This document shows positions 1 through 11,516 of a stretch of DNA of 64,000 bases, one piece after another. The stretch comes from Gliomastix tumulicola (lineage: Eukaryota > Ascomycota > Sordariomycetes > Hypocreales > Bionectriaceae). The stretch is from NCBI GenBank assembly GCA_001599755.1, contig BCHX01000001.1, positions 372,001 to 436,000 on the forward strand, written 5' to 3'. The notes beneath the pieces are model-generated. The model was not told the DNA's origin. It saw only the letters and a program-made list of their open reading frames with translations, and made no database searches. The translations under genes were made by a program, and so were the position numbers. The stretch's first letter is position 1, and each line of letters starts with the position of its first letter.

Positions 1-533
1 ATGTCTGCTCCCAAGTGAGTTCTTGTCCTCCCCTCTTCACGTTTCAGCAGCAGGTCGGCTGACCAAGATCCCGTCCTCAGCGCCAGCAAGCCCCAGCCCT
101 CCCTGTAAGCCCGAGATTCTCTCTCGCAGTTTTTTTTGTTACTCTTTGAAAGGACTCACAAGTTTGGACAGATCCACTAACTCTCCCGACAGCGCTGCTG
201 CCCCCTCCTTCCGCCCTACCGGCAACCCGCTCAGCTATGAGTCCGACTCCGACGGCCAGGCCCGCGGTGGCCGTCGCAGGCAGCAGCTGATGGTCCCTCT
301 GCCTACCTCCACCGGCCTCTCTGCTCCTGCTGGTATGTCTTTGACGTGATGATTTGTTGTGTTATGGGCGGGGGGGCTGACAGCTTTCCACAGGCCAGAT
401 GCTCAAGGGTGCTGTCGGTGACGACGGCAAACCCCGTGACGCGGCTCTGCTCGTCGGCATCAAGCTCGACCTCGAGGCCGAGGTCCATCTCACTGCTCGC
501 ATCAAGGGTGACGTCTGCGTCGGTCTCTACTAA
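1..533 (+). CDS. Small conserved fungal protein, function unknown (4 exons)
   Basis: Model: join(1..14,81..104,193..332,394..533), 105 aa. Each intron has a GT donor and an AG acceptor and the phases join exactly. The predicted protein starts MSAPNASKPQPSL, continues with FRPTGNPLSYESDSDGQ and a basic patch (GGRRRQQ, about residues 40-46), and ends in a segment rich in alternating hydrophobic and charged residues (LVGIKLDLEAEVHLTARIKGDV). The ending resembles the conserved C-terminal strand region (LDLxLEVxLxAxIxGD) of small uncharacterised Pezizomycotina proteins; this is recalled, not searched. No signal peptide, membrane segment or catalytic motif is visible. The ATG is the first base of the window, so an upstream exon cannot be excluded, although the very short first exon fits a real start. 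TAA at 531-533. Confidence 0.75.
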
Positions 534-865
534 GCCGACCCTATTTACAAGTCGGGATGCTCCTATTGGATGAGCCACTACTAGATTGTTCCGTGGCAGG
601 GGCAGGCGGCAGGGGGGTGGTTGGAGTCGAGAAACAAGATTGGTCATAAAAAGGAGTGAGGAGAAAAGTCGATGACTTATCACGATGGACATGATTTGCT
701 TTTTCCTTTGTTTCTAGCTAGCTACCGTACCCATAGATGGGAAGTGGTCCCAGACGTGGGATCCTTCCAAAATTATACATGGATCTTTGGGTGACTCCCC
801 CTTTCTAGACTCTTCTCTGTGACCTGTTCTTCCTAAGGCTGTTGGGGTTTTCATACCCGGGCTCA
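534..865. other. Intergenic, tail-to-tail genes
   Basis: These 332 bases lie between two convergent genes and should hold both 3' untranslated regions. I see no further gene or repeat here. Confidence 0.6.
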
Positions 866-1230
866 CTAAGACGGGATCACGTAGAGATCGGATATATGTC
901 CGAGCAGCTGGATCGGCTCAGTCTCGGTAAAGTTCGGGACATCGGCCAGGAGGCCCGTCATGTCGATGGAGAGATAGTCGTTGATGTCGTCGAAGCGGAC
1001 CACGGCGACGAGCTGGTACGGCTGGTCAGGATTATAAGCAGTGATCTCATAGCCTCGGAAGCTAATGTTGGCGAAGGTCCTAAAGGGATGCATTAGCATT
1101 GTTCGCTCTCGAATATTCAGAAGGCCGCGTACTGGATGACCTTGGGCATATGGATGTTAAGGTAATACTCCATGTTGAACACAGAGCCAGAAGGCTCGGG
1201 GACATAGAGGAAGCTGGCGGAATCAGACAT
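866..1230 (-). CDS. EthD-type dimeric alpha/beta-barrel protein
   Basis: Model: complement(join(866..1079,1133..1230)), 103 aa. The 53-nt intron has donor GTACGC, a clear TGCTAATGC branch site and acceptor CTTTAG, and splicing joins CA|G to restore the frame. The N-terminal half contains FNMEYYLNIHMPKV, the EthD-type signature (F.MDYYL..HMP). The C-terminal half contains GYEITAYN, PYQLVAVVRFDD and ADVPNFTETEPIQLLG, matching the family end in which a short acidic stretch precedes the last strand. Members are about 100 aa, bind small hydrophobic molecules as dimers and are often found beside redox or degradation genes; the substrate is unknown. No signal peptide, so probably cytosolic. The start at 1228-1230 was chosen because MSDSASFLYVPEPSG begins directly before the first conserved strand. 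Confidence 0.8.
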
Positions 1231-3186
1231 GATGAACACTTTGATATGGCAGAGAAGGTCCCGAGGTTGAAAAATGTGCGAGGCGGCTGATGGTGAAAGA
1301 GAATTGCCCACGATTAAGGGGTGTAACCCGTATTTATGCACATCCCATATCAAAAGGTTTACTTTTTTCTCTTCGTCGTCCGATTCCTCTGCGCGAATAC
1401 CTTCCACCTCCCGGCTGCTGGATGCTCAACCATGATCGATATATCCGCGACTCCGGCTGAGATTACGGTGAGCCCTGTCAAATTGCCACTCAATCACGAC
1501 GCCGTCTCGAAGGAATGGGGAAATAAAACCTCACCGCGTTATATTGATTTCCGAAGAAGAAAGGAGCTCGCGCATGTGGGCTGGCAGGGTCGCGGTGAGA
1601 ATGAAGCCCATGGTCATCGCCAATTGTCGGTCAACTCTGCGGCGCGCGACTGTGTACGTACACAGTGTGCAGTGTGTTCGTACCTGAAGTTGGAAATCCA
1701 GCGTAATTACTTCTAGACACTAATATGCGCCTTAGATATCACTGAGTCTACCTGCGAAAAGAAGAGAGCCCAGCAAAATTTATTGGCATCATCCACGGGA
1801 AGGGCTCGAGGTACAGGGTGGGTGGTAATAGAGAAGCTGTTCAAATCGGCTGTCACTCTAGCGCTATTCATCTCTTCCTCACGACACGCAAGCCGAAGAG
1901 GAACAATCATGCTTCGGGTTTCGGGTCCTAGATATCGATCTGGAGCAGGGAGCAGGTCGGCTGACATGCGTAGATGCCGTTCAAGCCACCCGCTTCAGCG
2001 GAATCTGCGGAGTGATCCGCCTCGGGGTCCGACACTCCGGCCCAGCTTCAGCATGGAAGGGATTGCATCGCCACAGCTGGTAAATGAGGATGGCATCGTC
2101 AATGCTGCTCGGAGAAATATTCCAGGACAGGCATCTCTGCTGGGTTAAGATGTCTTCACCAAGAAGCTGGCCAAGGCCACAAGAATCTGCGGGAATCAAA
2201 TTCCGGCCTGATTGTCCAGGCGGAAGTTCAGATCGTCACACAAGTGCCGGATCTCGCTCGCAGCAACCTCCTCATAACTCAGATCGCGGGCCGAAGCGGG
2301 CGTAATCTTGGAAAATGCAAAACGAACTACCTCCGGATCATCAGTCTCGGTCTTTATGTACGCGGCCCTAATGACTCGACCACATCGACGATGCATGCAG
2401 GGAAGGTGGTGACGCGCAGGGAGAGAGCAGAGTCACATCACCCGCATAAGCTGAGCGTCTCCTCTCATGGCAAGGGGCAGAGTCGGTCTCTGGACTCTGC
2501 ACCCCGCGAAGGTCGCGAGTAAGGACAGGCAGACCGATTGGGTTCTCAGGACACAATGTTCTGCGATGAGAAGCCCAGACGCTACGAGTCCAATCTGAGC
2601 ACTACGAACGCGACCTGCGCAGGCTCTCTCTCACAGCTGTTGGCCCAAACGGAGATGAACAAATGATGAGTCTGGTTCCCCCCACTTCGTCCTCGGGCTC
2701 TCGGGGTTTAATTCGACGACATCCTAACTTACCCTACACGAAAATCACCATCTTTGAATTGCTTCTGGCCGTTTCCACGAACCAGGGGTGATCAGACCCT
2801 CTGAAAAGCTCTACGCGAGGTCACGAGAGCAACCCAAGTCCCCCAGGTCAGAGCTGAAAACTCTGTCAAAACCTCCAGATGATCAATATTGTCCGCATTC
2901 AGTAGCAGATCGACGTCACCGCGCGTATCTGTTAAGCCTGAATCTCAACTCCGCCTGATAATAACCGCCATCCCAGCCAATATTTGATTGCATCCATATT
3001 TCCTCCCCTGTCCATCACATTTCTCTCACGTTATCGAACGCCTCGACGCTTCATCACCAGATGCATCACACTCCCTCCATCGCCTTATCTTCTCCCGTCT
3101 CCGGAGTCTGCATCCCACGTCTGCCTCTCGTCATCGTACATAAAGCCACCATCACACGACCCTCAGCCCACCCATCCATCCCTGAC

Positions 3187-3188
<2 letters not shown>

Positions 3189-3220
<32 letters not shown>
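3189..3220. repeat. (AC)16 microsatellite
   Basis: Uninterrupted AC dinucleotides. Confidence 0.95.
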
Positions 3221-3224
<4 letters not shown>

Positions 3225-3582
3225 CAGCTGAACTCCATGGGGCAACCCCCTCCCCCCCGGGCATGTCAGCTCAGCGGCGTGGAGACGTCCTCGCGGCGGT
3301 GTCGAGGGGATACCCGTTATATCGGGAGGACGTGCGAATACGACGCTGCTTTGATGGCACCACTTGATTCGACGTGGAGGGGGGACGTCCCCTCGTCTGA
3401 CCCTTTTCTTTTCGGTCTTTCGATATTGCTTCCTGGGGGGGGCAACGGACAGGGGACGGGAGCTGGAGCCGGCAGGCTATTTTCTCATCTGTCAAGGATT
3501 GCGGCGGTGATAGCTCCTAGGCATCTGCTGTCTTCCTGCGGCTGAGCTCTTGGGAGATGACGCCGGTTCTCTTGGCGGAGGG

Positions 3583-3608
3583 GGATGGATGGATGGATGG
3601 ATGGATGG
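3583..3608. repeat. (GGAT)n microsatellite
   Basis: About six and a half GGAT tetramers. The same tetramer recurs at 26449-26474, and its complement appears near 25431-25458. Confidence 0.95.
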
Positions 3609-3629
3609 CCACATCGAGCGGGCTCTTGC

Positions 3630-3653
<24 letters not shown>
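3630..3653. repeat. (GA)12 microsatellite
   Basis: GA dinucleotides about 155 bases upstream of the oxidoreductase ATG, possibly in its promoter or 5' untranslated region. Confidence 0.95.
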
Positions 3654-3660
<7 letters not shown>

Positions 3661-3807
3661 TGAAGGGCCTGGGACTATTGGACGGACTATTTGAAGCGCT
3701 CGTCTTCCCACGTCGTTTTTGGCTCCGGTAAGCACTCTCTGCTGGGTACTATCTCCTCTGCGCTTTGCTCGCTCTAGCGAAGCCCGTACCGTACCGTACC
3801 GCTAACC

Positions 3808-5313
3808 ATGGCTCGTGTGCTTGCAGCTTTGCTCGCCCTTGTGGTCCCTTTCGTATCTGCCGACACCTGCTCTGCCGTGCAGACGGCCGCCCCCAGCGTG
3901 CAAGTCTCGTACCCGCTGTCCCTCGCCTATACCTCCCACTCCAAGGACTACTGGTCCACGACCTGTGCCGCGCTCAAGCCGACATGCATCCTCTTCCCGT
4001 CTAGCGCTGCCGAGGTGGCCGCCATCGTGGACATACTGAGGACCAACACCGATCAGTTCGCCATCAAGTCTGGCGGACACAACCCGAACGACTACTTCGC
4101 GAGCATCCAGGGCGGACCGCTCATCTCGACGTCGCAGCTCAACCACCTGCTGCTCGACCAGCAGACGGGCATCGTCCGGCTGGGCCCCGGCCACCGCTGG
4201 GACGAGGTCGCCGACGCCCTCGACGGCTCAGGCTGGGGCGTCGTCGGCGGCCGCGTGGGCAACGTTGGCGTGGGAGGCTACCTGCTCGGGGGCGGGCTGT
4301 CCTTCCAGTCGGCCGAGCACGGCTGGGCGGCCAACCAGATCCTCTCGTACGAGGTCGTCCTGGCCGACGGGTCCATCGTCACGGCGTCGTCGACGAGCAA
4401 CCCGGACTTGTTCCGCGCGCTCAAGGGCGGCGGCAACAACTTCGGCATCGTGACGTCCTTCACCGTGCAGGCGCACCGCCAGGAGAACGACGTCTGGGGC
4501 GGCATGCTGTCGATCCCGAGCACGCCGTCCAACGACGAGAAGCTCCTGCAGGCGATCCATGACTTCACGCACAACGCGGATCCCAAGGCGGCCATCGTGC
4601 CCACCAAGGAGCTCGTGCTGCTCAACCTCGTCGAGATCTGGGTGTTCCTCATCTACTACAACGGCCCCGACCCGGGCGACGTCTTCAAGCCGTTCACGAG
4701 CCTGTTCCCCACGATCAACACGTGCCATCGCCAGTCCATGGCCTCGCTGGTCAAGGCGAACAACGCCATCGTGCTCAAGGGCGTCGCGTACATCATCAGC
4801 ACCGAGAGCCTGCCGCTCCCGAAGCCCTCCGAGACGGGCGCCGGTCCGTCGTCGATGGATCTCCTCCGCCAGGTCAACGACATCTTCGAGGCCAAGATGC
4901 GCAGCGTCATCCTCGTGCCGGACCTCATCGCGTCGCTGGGCCTCCAGCCGTACTCCAAGTCCTTCGCGCAGAAGGCCATCGACAAGGGCGGCGACCTGAT
5001 CGCCATGGACGCCGACGTGGACCGCATCCTGATCGTCGTGAACACGAGCTTTGCGCTGCACGCGCACTACAACGTGGTCGCTGCCGCCGTCAAGGCGTTC
5101 TACGACGAGGTGCGGCAGCTGGTGCTCGATCTGATGGCGGATGGGTTTGTCCACGCGGACACGTACCTCCCGCTGTTTGCCAACGACGGCTTCTTCCAGC
5201 AGGACTACTGGGGACGGCTGAAGCCCGCGAGCAGGGCGCTGGCGCAGAGTGTGGCTGCCGATGTCGATCCCACTGGGTTCTTCCGCGATCGAACGGGCGG
5301 GTGGAAGCCTTGA
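3808..5313 (+). CDS. Secreted FAD-linked oxidoreductase (VAO/PCMH, BBE-like)
   Basis: Single exon, 501 aa. Residues 1-18 form a signal peptide (hydrophobic ALLALVVPFVSA), so the protein is probably secreted. The FAD-binding PCMH domain follows: IKSGGHNPND carries His91, the residue that covalently holds FAD in this family, and GGRVGNVGVGGYLLGGG (about 149-166) lies in the flavin-binding region. The position of the second, cysteinyl link of bicovalent berberine-bridge enzymes has no Cys here, so a single FAD link is expected. The C-terminus (DYWGRLKPASR, then DPTGFF and GGWK) matches the BBE-type substrate-side end. Members oxidise alcohols, sugars or alkaloid-like metabolites with O2; the substrate cannot be told. 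Length is normal for the family. Two AATAAA-like signals follow the stop. No pathway partner is adjacent. Confidence 0.9.
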   Translation: MARVLAALLALVVPFVSADTCSAVQTAAPSVQVSYPLSLAYTSHSKDYWSTTCAALKPTCILFPSSAAEVAAIVDILRTNTDQFAIKSGGHNPNDYFASIQGGPLISTSQLNHLLLDQQTGIVRLGPGHRWDEVADALDGSGWGVVGGRVGNVGVGGYLLGGGLSFQSAEHGWAANQILSYEVVLADGSIVTASSTSNPDLFRALKGGGNNFGIVTSFTVQAHRQENDVWGGMLSIPSTPSNDEKLLQAIHDFTHNADPKAAIVPTKELVLLNLVEIWVFLIYYNGPDPGDVFKPFTSLFPTINTCHRQSMASLVKANNAIVLKGVAYIISTESLPLPKPSETGAGPSSMDLLRQVNDIFEAKMRSVILVPDLIASLGLQPYSKSFAQKAIDKGGDLIAMDADVDRILIVVNTSFALHAHYNVVAAAVKAFYDEVRQLVLDLMADGFVHADTYLPLFANDGFFQQDYWGRLKPASRALAQSVAADVDPTGFFRDRTGGWKP

Positions 5314-5610
5314 TACTGGAGACATACCCCTGGATAATAAAGATGAGGATGAAGATAGAGATAATAAAAGTAAATAAATGATCAAGGAAATTGCTTCCGT
5401 GCGATGTCTTGTCAAGGCCGTTCCAAATGCATCCCATGCCTAAGTACCAAATATAAAAACAGCGACTGTTCCCGAGCATTACCATTTCCATCTAGGCTTT
5501 CCCATGTGTCCCGACAAAGGAAATAAAAATGCAATGCAACTGTGTCAAAGGGCCTCTAAGGTCCTCCTCCTCTAATTGAGATTGTGTGAATGGCAACAGC
5601 AGTAGTCCGT

Positions 5611-8471
5611 CTAGCTGCGGGAGAACAGCCCGCCGAGACCAGATTTCTGGGTGCTCTTCTTCTTCAGCGTCGGCGGCTCCTCCTGCGATCCATCCTTGAC
5701 GGTCTCGATGCGGATGTGCGACTTGGGGAAGATGCCGGTCTTCCCCTTGCTGGTCGTGCCGCTCCAGTACCACGCCCGCGGGTCATCCCCTGGATGTATC
5801 TGTGTCAGTCACACGCTATGAAACCAATGAAGAGAGGAGGAGGAGGAGGAGGAGGTAGACAACTCACAAGCAATGCTGGTGATCTTCTCGCCCTTGCCGA
5901 ACTTGAGCCACGGCGTGCTCGACGACCCCTTGGGCTCGTACTTCCACTTGGTGACGGCGCTGCCCGCGCTCCTGGGCAGGCTGGCCACGTCCAGCGTCCT
6001 CGGCGCCTCCAGCTCGACCATCTTGCTGGGGAACGCGCCGAAGACGCCGTCGTGCCAGCCCGTGCACCACTTGCCGTCGCCCTTCTCGGGGAACTCGACG
6101 TGCAGGATGCGCGCGCCGGCGAGGAACTGCAGCACGTCCTCCTTGTCGGTGCCGCGGGCCGACAAAACGGGGGGCCGGTCGAGGGGCCGCTCGCGGCGAC
6201 GGTGGATGTGGTCCCGGACGGCGCGCGCCGAGGGCCGGAGGACGTCCGTCTCGTAGATGATGTCGTTGTCGGGCTCCTCGTCGAGGGTGTTGGAGAGCTC
6301 CGGCTGCGGGAAGTGCAGGTCGTAGTCCTGGGCGCCGGTCGCGTTGGGATCGACGCTGTCGTAGAGGACTGTGACGCCGGGGACCTGGGGCAGAGGCAGC
6401 TGATGGCGTGTGAGATGGCGGAAGAGGAGGTTCGACGACTGGAAGACGGTGGCGTCGCCGTCGCGGGACGGCGCTCCCGAGTGCACGCAGAAGAGGCAGG
6501 CAAAGTACGTCGTGTGCACGTCGCGCGTGAGGACGTGCGACTTGTACAAAAAGCGCGAGCGATACCTCAGGCCGTGCGACTGCTGGTTGGCGAGGGCTGC
6601 AAAGAACAAACAGGTCAGTTAAGTCCATTTCCACGTCTTCAGTGAGCGAGTTGACAGAGATATACGTACGGTCCTGCTTCATGTCCTGCAGCAGCTGCGA
6701 GTAGATCTCCTTGAACTCGCAGTGCGAGCACTGCGCCATCTCGTCCTGGTACCCGACCTGCTGCGAGTACATCTGGCTGAAGAGCAGGTCGGGCGCGTAG
6801 TCCTGCTTGTTCATCGTCGGGCCTTCGTTCTGCGTGCGCCCGCCGACCTTCTTGACGGCACCACCCGGCCCGTCGGCGATGAACTTCTGCGCGCCCCGGC
6901 AGAAGCCCTTGAAGACGCCGAAGGAGCTCTCGGGTCCAAAGGCCGTGCCGGAGCCGCGGCTGTGGTTGGACGAGGAGCCGCTCCGGACGGATGTGCGGTT
7001 CGCGCCGCCGTCCTCGGGCTTGGAGCCGCTGCGGTGCGTGTGCGTGTTGGTGGCCACGGAGCCGGTGCGGGAGCGCGTGTTGACCGAGTTCACGGCGGTC
7101 GGATAGCCAGTGGACGTCGTGTCCGAGCTGTTGTCCGTGGGGATCTCGTCGATGATGGTCGCCCTCTTGCCGCTGTTGCCGTTGATCCGGGCAGCATCTT
7201 CGCGCGCCCTGAGCACCGCCTCGGGCATGGGCTTATGATAGTTGTTGTTGTTGTTATTATTGTTGTTGTTGCTGTGCACAGCAGCAGCAGCAACAGCAGT
7301 AGGGGGCTCCTGGCCGTACTCGTAGGGATTGTACGCGATGGCGTCAATCGTCTTGACGACGCCGCCGGGGCTCTCGTACTCGTCCGAGTTGGGATAGTCC
7401 GTCTCGGGCACCGACGTGCACACGGAGCTCCGGTACTGCGACGCCGAGAAGGTCTGCGACAGGGGGCTGTCCGGGCTGATGGGGTAGATGCTGTTGTTGG
7501 AGACCAAGCTCGTGCGGATGTCGAGCTGGCTCATGCCGACGGGGAGCGACGTCGCCGTGACCGGTCTGTAGAGGCCCTGCGTGTGCATGGGCGGGAGGTG
7601 GCTGCTGCTTCCATCCGCATAGCTGGCTGCTCTCTCCATGCCCCCAGGCCGCTGGATAGGAGTAGGAGTCGCCGCCGGCGACATCGGGTACGCGGACCTC
7701 GCATGCGTCGTGGTCGTGGTCGTCTCGCTGGGCTGCGACGTCCGTCTCTGGGGCTCGCTCCGCGGAGGACCATCATGGTGATGATGATGGACAGGCTGCG
7801 CGGCCGGCGTCATGCGATGGCGGCTGATCGGCCGTCGGAGCTGCCCGGGGGACTTGGGCGGCGGCAGCGGCGCACTGCTGGGTATGGGTGGCAGGGGAGG
7901 GAAGGCAGCCGGTCGCTCCTCGAGCGTGGCCTCGGCCGTGCGCGTCCTGACCTTGTCGAGCAGGACGATGGCGAGGTCCTTGACGGCCGCCTGCAGGGTG
8001 TCGAACTGGGCCTTTTCGAACGTGTCGGTCTCAATGTAGTCCTCAAAGTCGTACAGCAGGACGTCGACGTCCTTGAAGCGCGGCGCCGTGTCCTCTGGCA
8101 GCAGACATGTCATTGTCAGCTCAAGCACGTGTAAGTCAGGTAGACAGTGGGAGCTCACCATGACGCAGGGCCAGACCCAGCAGGAACTCGCCGAAGTCGG
8201 GCGACGGCGTCAGCAGCATCGGCGTCAGCTTCTTCAGCGCACGCGCGCCCTCGTTGGAGAGCGTCTTCGCAGCAGCCCGCAGCGGCGCCGCGTTCGCGTG
8301 CCCGGCGTCGTCGGCAGCGTTGGCCGTCGCGAGCTCGCCGAGCTTGACCAGCTCGCGGAAGGGCCGCAGCACGACATCATATGTGTTGGCGGCGGCCGGC
8401 ATGATGACGACAGCCTCTTTCTCTTTCTCGTCTTGTGCGGTTTCGGGGCTTTCGCTTTCAGCTTCGATCAT
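5611..8471 (-). CDS. Large SH3-domain protein, probable scaffold
   Basis: Model: complement(join(5611..5789,5868..6596,6670..8094,8159..8471)), 881 aa; all three introns join in phase. The N-terminal ~170 residues are helical and conserved in style (VVLRPFRELVKLGELA, KTLSNEGARALKKLTPMLL). A long disordered middle follows, rich in Pro/Ser/Thr, with a poly-His stretch, a run of 10 Asn and many SP/TP sites. Then come YSQQVGYQDEMAQCSHCEFKE, a CxxC-type pair (QCSHCEF, later FACLFC) and a globular segment. The last ~140 residues include an SH3-like fold ending DDPRAWYWSGTTSKGKTGIFPKSHI, with the ALYDY-WWxG-PSNYV positions recognisable. Such proteins usually recruit Pro-rich partners in signalling or cortex assembly. 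The final junction (ATAW|DDPRAW type, T+GG) creates the SH3 Trp and supports the model. Convergent with the oxidoreductase at 3808. Confidence 0.8.
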
Positions 8472-8604
8472 GAAAAGGGAAGAGGAGCTTCATCGTTCCC
8501 GTTCTGGGGCGTGGGCGTTCGGGTGCAGATGAATTATTGAATATTGGCTTGTTCGGCAGTGTGTGAGACACGCCAGCCAGCCAAGCAAGGAACGGGAAAC
8601 ACGC

Positions 8605-8635
8605 CACACACACACAGACACACACACACACACAC
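8605..8635. repeat. (CA)n microsatellite
   Basis: CA dinucleotides with one GA interruption, in the upstream region of the SH3 gene. Confidence 0.9.
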
Positions 8636-8897
8636 TCGTTTCGGTTCGGTTGGTTTCTGCACAGAAGTCGCCAGTGCCAGTGGAGGGGCAGGCAAGCTAT
8701 AGCACAGAGTGACGGCAATGGCGCACCAATTCCCAGCACGCACACACACGAGTAGCCCTGCTTTCTTAGTCGGATCTTACCGCCCGCCAGTCGCCCTCCT
8801 TATCTTGTGTCTTTCCGCGTTCCAAGGCAGGTCTATTTGCTGAGCTAGGCTCTGCTAGTCCAGGGCTAGTGGCCTCCATCCACCCAACTTGTCGGGG

Positions 8898-8936
8898 GTG
8901 TGGGTGTGTGTGTCTGTGCCTGTGTCTGTGTCTGTG
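8898..8936. repeat. TG-rich imperfect microsatellite
   Basis: TG and TGTC units, imperfect. Confidence 0.8.
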
Positions 8937-9027
8937 AGAGACAGACCAAGAGCCATATCTGTGCGAAGTGTGCGACTACCGTGATGGTTGCGTTGCAGTT
9001 GCGTTTGCGCACGAGTGAGGCGCATGT

Positions 9028-9040
9028 CCCCCCCCCCCCC
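9028..9040. repeat. C13 homopolymer
   Basis: Thirteen consecutive C bases; length may be affected by sequencing error. Confidence 0.9.
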
Positions 9041-9283
9041 TTCGCCCGCGCTAGTGCAGGACGGACCTGCATTCCATAATCCAGGCATGGAAAGGCCTGG
9101 CTCCGTGATTTGTGATCCAGCCCGCAGTCCACCAGTGAGAAGACGAGACGACTGGAGAAGAAAAAAAAACAGGGGACCAGCTTATTCCCTCCTGCTCCCC
9201 CCGTGGGTACTCAGCATGCGCTCCCGGTGGAGAGAGCTTGCGCGGAGCTGGTGAGATGGAGGGCTGGAATGGAATGGTCGGCA

Positions 9284-9300
9284 TGTGTGTGTGTGTGTGT
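9284..9300. repeat. (TG)n microsatellite
   Basis: About eight TG units. Confidence 0.9.
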
Positions 9301-9848
9301 CTGTGATGAGAGGTGCGTCTGCGGTGATAGATCCTGCATGAAGGTCGGCTTCCTTTCCACGGTCAGACTATTGGCTTGGGAGACGGGAAAGGGGCTCCCA
9401 CCCTGGTTGGGGGGTTCAATATCTCGGCCGGCGTGGGAGCCCGTTTGGGTCATGGCTCGTATGAGCTTGGCTGATTCTCTGCCTTCTCATCCAACGAAGA
9501 GCCAGAGCCCGATGCCCATGCTCGCGAGCTCACTGGTCAAAGGGGGCGAAGAGCGAGGCTAGAGGAAGGCGAAAGGGAGGTCAGACCAAGGAGGGCAACC
9601 CCGGAGCGTGTAGCTGCATATTGCGCACCATGACGACGTGCTGGGGTTGTGGTCACATCGTTCGATGCACTGCTGCAGGTCTCAAATTTCGCCGGTCGTC
9701 GAGTCGGGTCTGTTGGCTGCGCTTCTGGAAGTTGTGGACTGTTGCTGACATGGTGGAGAAAAGAAGGGGGGGGAGGAAAGTCGTGCGAGGTTTGTAGCCA
9801 CCCCCACCATGAGCAGGGTCTCTTTGGTTTGGGGGAAGAGAGAGGCAC

Positions 9849-9873
9849 AGAGAGAGAGAGAGAGAGAGAGAGA
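9849..9873. repeat. (AG)n microsatellite
   Basis: About twelve AG units. Confidence 0.9.
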
Positions 9874-11516
9874 AGAGACGCACACGGGCGGCTGGTGCCT
9901 GTGATTGGCCCGGGCTTGGACCAGGGCCAATTTGAGGAGGGGCGTCATGATTTTGGCCGTGCGGAAGTGTAGTTGGTTGGTTGGTGGCGTTCTCTGCCGT
10001 TATCTTGGTGGCTTGACATGACAACTCGAGTCGTCATTTCCTGAATCGCCGAGCATGCATGGCGCTGCATGGCGCTGCATGAGCACCGGCCCTGATTCGG
10101 CGGGCTTTCAGCTGCCGTGTGCCTCTCGCCTCCCATGCAGCCTTCTCTCTTCAGTTATGTGTCCGAGTTCCCTTAGTCAACCACCCTGTCCGAGTGCAAC
10201 CAACAACGTCTGTGCCGTTATCGCACAGACTCTCTTTCTCTCCCTCTCTGTCTCTCACAACGTTCCCACCCCCCACTCACCTTGACCCAAAAAGATCCAT
10301 TGATGCGAGTGCTAGCATCGATAAGCAACAACACTCAGCAAACCACGCCATGCAACACGCTACCGTCACCAACTGAGATCTGCACCAACTGCGCTAACTC
10401 GCTGCGCTAACGCTGCCGCTAGAAGACTCTCAGGTCCGGCATCTTGGGTTTGGGCAACTCGGGCTGGCCCCGACCATTCTCGTACGTAAAAGTTCCGCCG
10501 TTATAGGGGGCGTGCGTGAGAAATTTTTGGGAAAAAGGAAGAAACTCAATGGCACGCTGCCATCACTAATCATCAGGGCGAGCGAGGCGAAGTTGCTTCG
10601 GCAGATGGTTAGCACGTCACGGAACAATATTGGCAAATTAATGCGTTCATGGGCAGGGCAGAGGAGAGAGAGGTGAAACGAGGAGAAAGAGGGTTGCAGT
10701 CGACCAGTCGCATCAGTTCCAGAAAGTCCCCCCCGGCTTCTGTGTCTCCGGTGTCTTGTGTGTGGTGGTGTGTTAGTTCGATGTGATGGTTGTTCCATCA
10801 CACACATGTTTTTCTTGTTTTCTGCAGCTTCACCAATCTCGCCCCTGCATTTCATCTTTCAAAGTCCAACCCCCTGAGTCCGTTAGCTTGTTTCCGGCCC
10901 ACCGGCTCTCGTTTGGAAATGATTATCGGCCGGTGTGGGTAGCATTTTTGCATTTCTGACCTCCTCCCACACTCGTCCCTCCATCGGGGCGAAACGACGG
11001 CCCTGGCAAATGGAACCTGTCCAGACTCAGACTCGCCTGAAGTCCGTGCGCTCGCTGGCGTGCTCGATGCTCTGCAGCTGTTGAAAGGGGAGAATTGGCC
11101 CGAAGGGCAGCGACCAGGGGGGGGAAGGGGCCAAGTCTGCTTAGTCCTGCTAGTGCCTGGCCTTAGCATCCGAGGACAACGCCACTTCGACTCGGGGGCC
11201 GGCTCTGCGTCTCAACCTCGTTGGGCTAGCTGGCCGAAGCTTGCTCTATTGGTGGCGATGGATGGGACAGACAGGCCGGCAGGTAGGCAAGCAGGAGATA
11301 AGGCCTGTTGGTTCGATGGCGCGCGCCGTCGGTCCTGTTTCTAGAAGGTCTCCCGCAATATATGGATTGCCTTGCCCATCCCCCCTTCCCACTGTTTTCC
11401 TGGTCTGCTGTTGTTGCTGTTGCTGTTCCTGTTCCCATCGTTCCTCTGATCGTGTCTGTTTGTCTGTCGTTTTCTCCTGTCCTCGCCAATTGCAGGTGCA
11501 ATTGCTTTCTGTGACA

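Larger units (their letters stand above)
1231..3807. other. 2.6-kb gene-poor interval with microsatellites
   Basis: No gene could be supported. Two minus-strand open stretches at about 1981-2199 and 2196-2396 read as ordinary-looking protein but lie in different frames and match nothing I recognise. They could be a decayed gene. The last 650 bases hold three simple repeats and form the upstream region of the oxidoreductase at 3808. Confidence 0.5.
8472..11516. other. 3-kb gene-free interval
   Basis: No coding signal. It holds several simple repeats and probably the promoters of both flanking genes: the SH3 gene leaves leftward and the permease rightward. A pyrimidine-rich stretch of about 120 bases precedes the permease ATG. 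Confidence 0.6.

Noticed and set aside
1981..2396. Two minus-strand frames as one gene
   Set aside because: The frames differ, no convincing splice site joins them, and the text matches no family I know. Left as a possible relic.
4228..5415. 395-codon minus-strand open frame
   Set aside because: Antisense shadow of the secreted FAD oxidoreductase.
6722..8134. 470-codon plus-strand open frame
   Set aside because: Antisense shadow of the SH3 protein's long exon.
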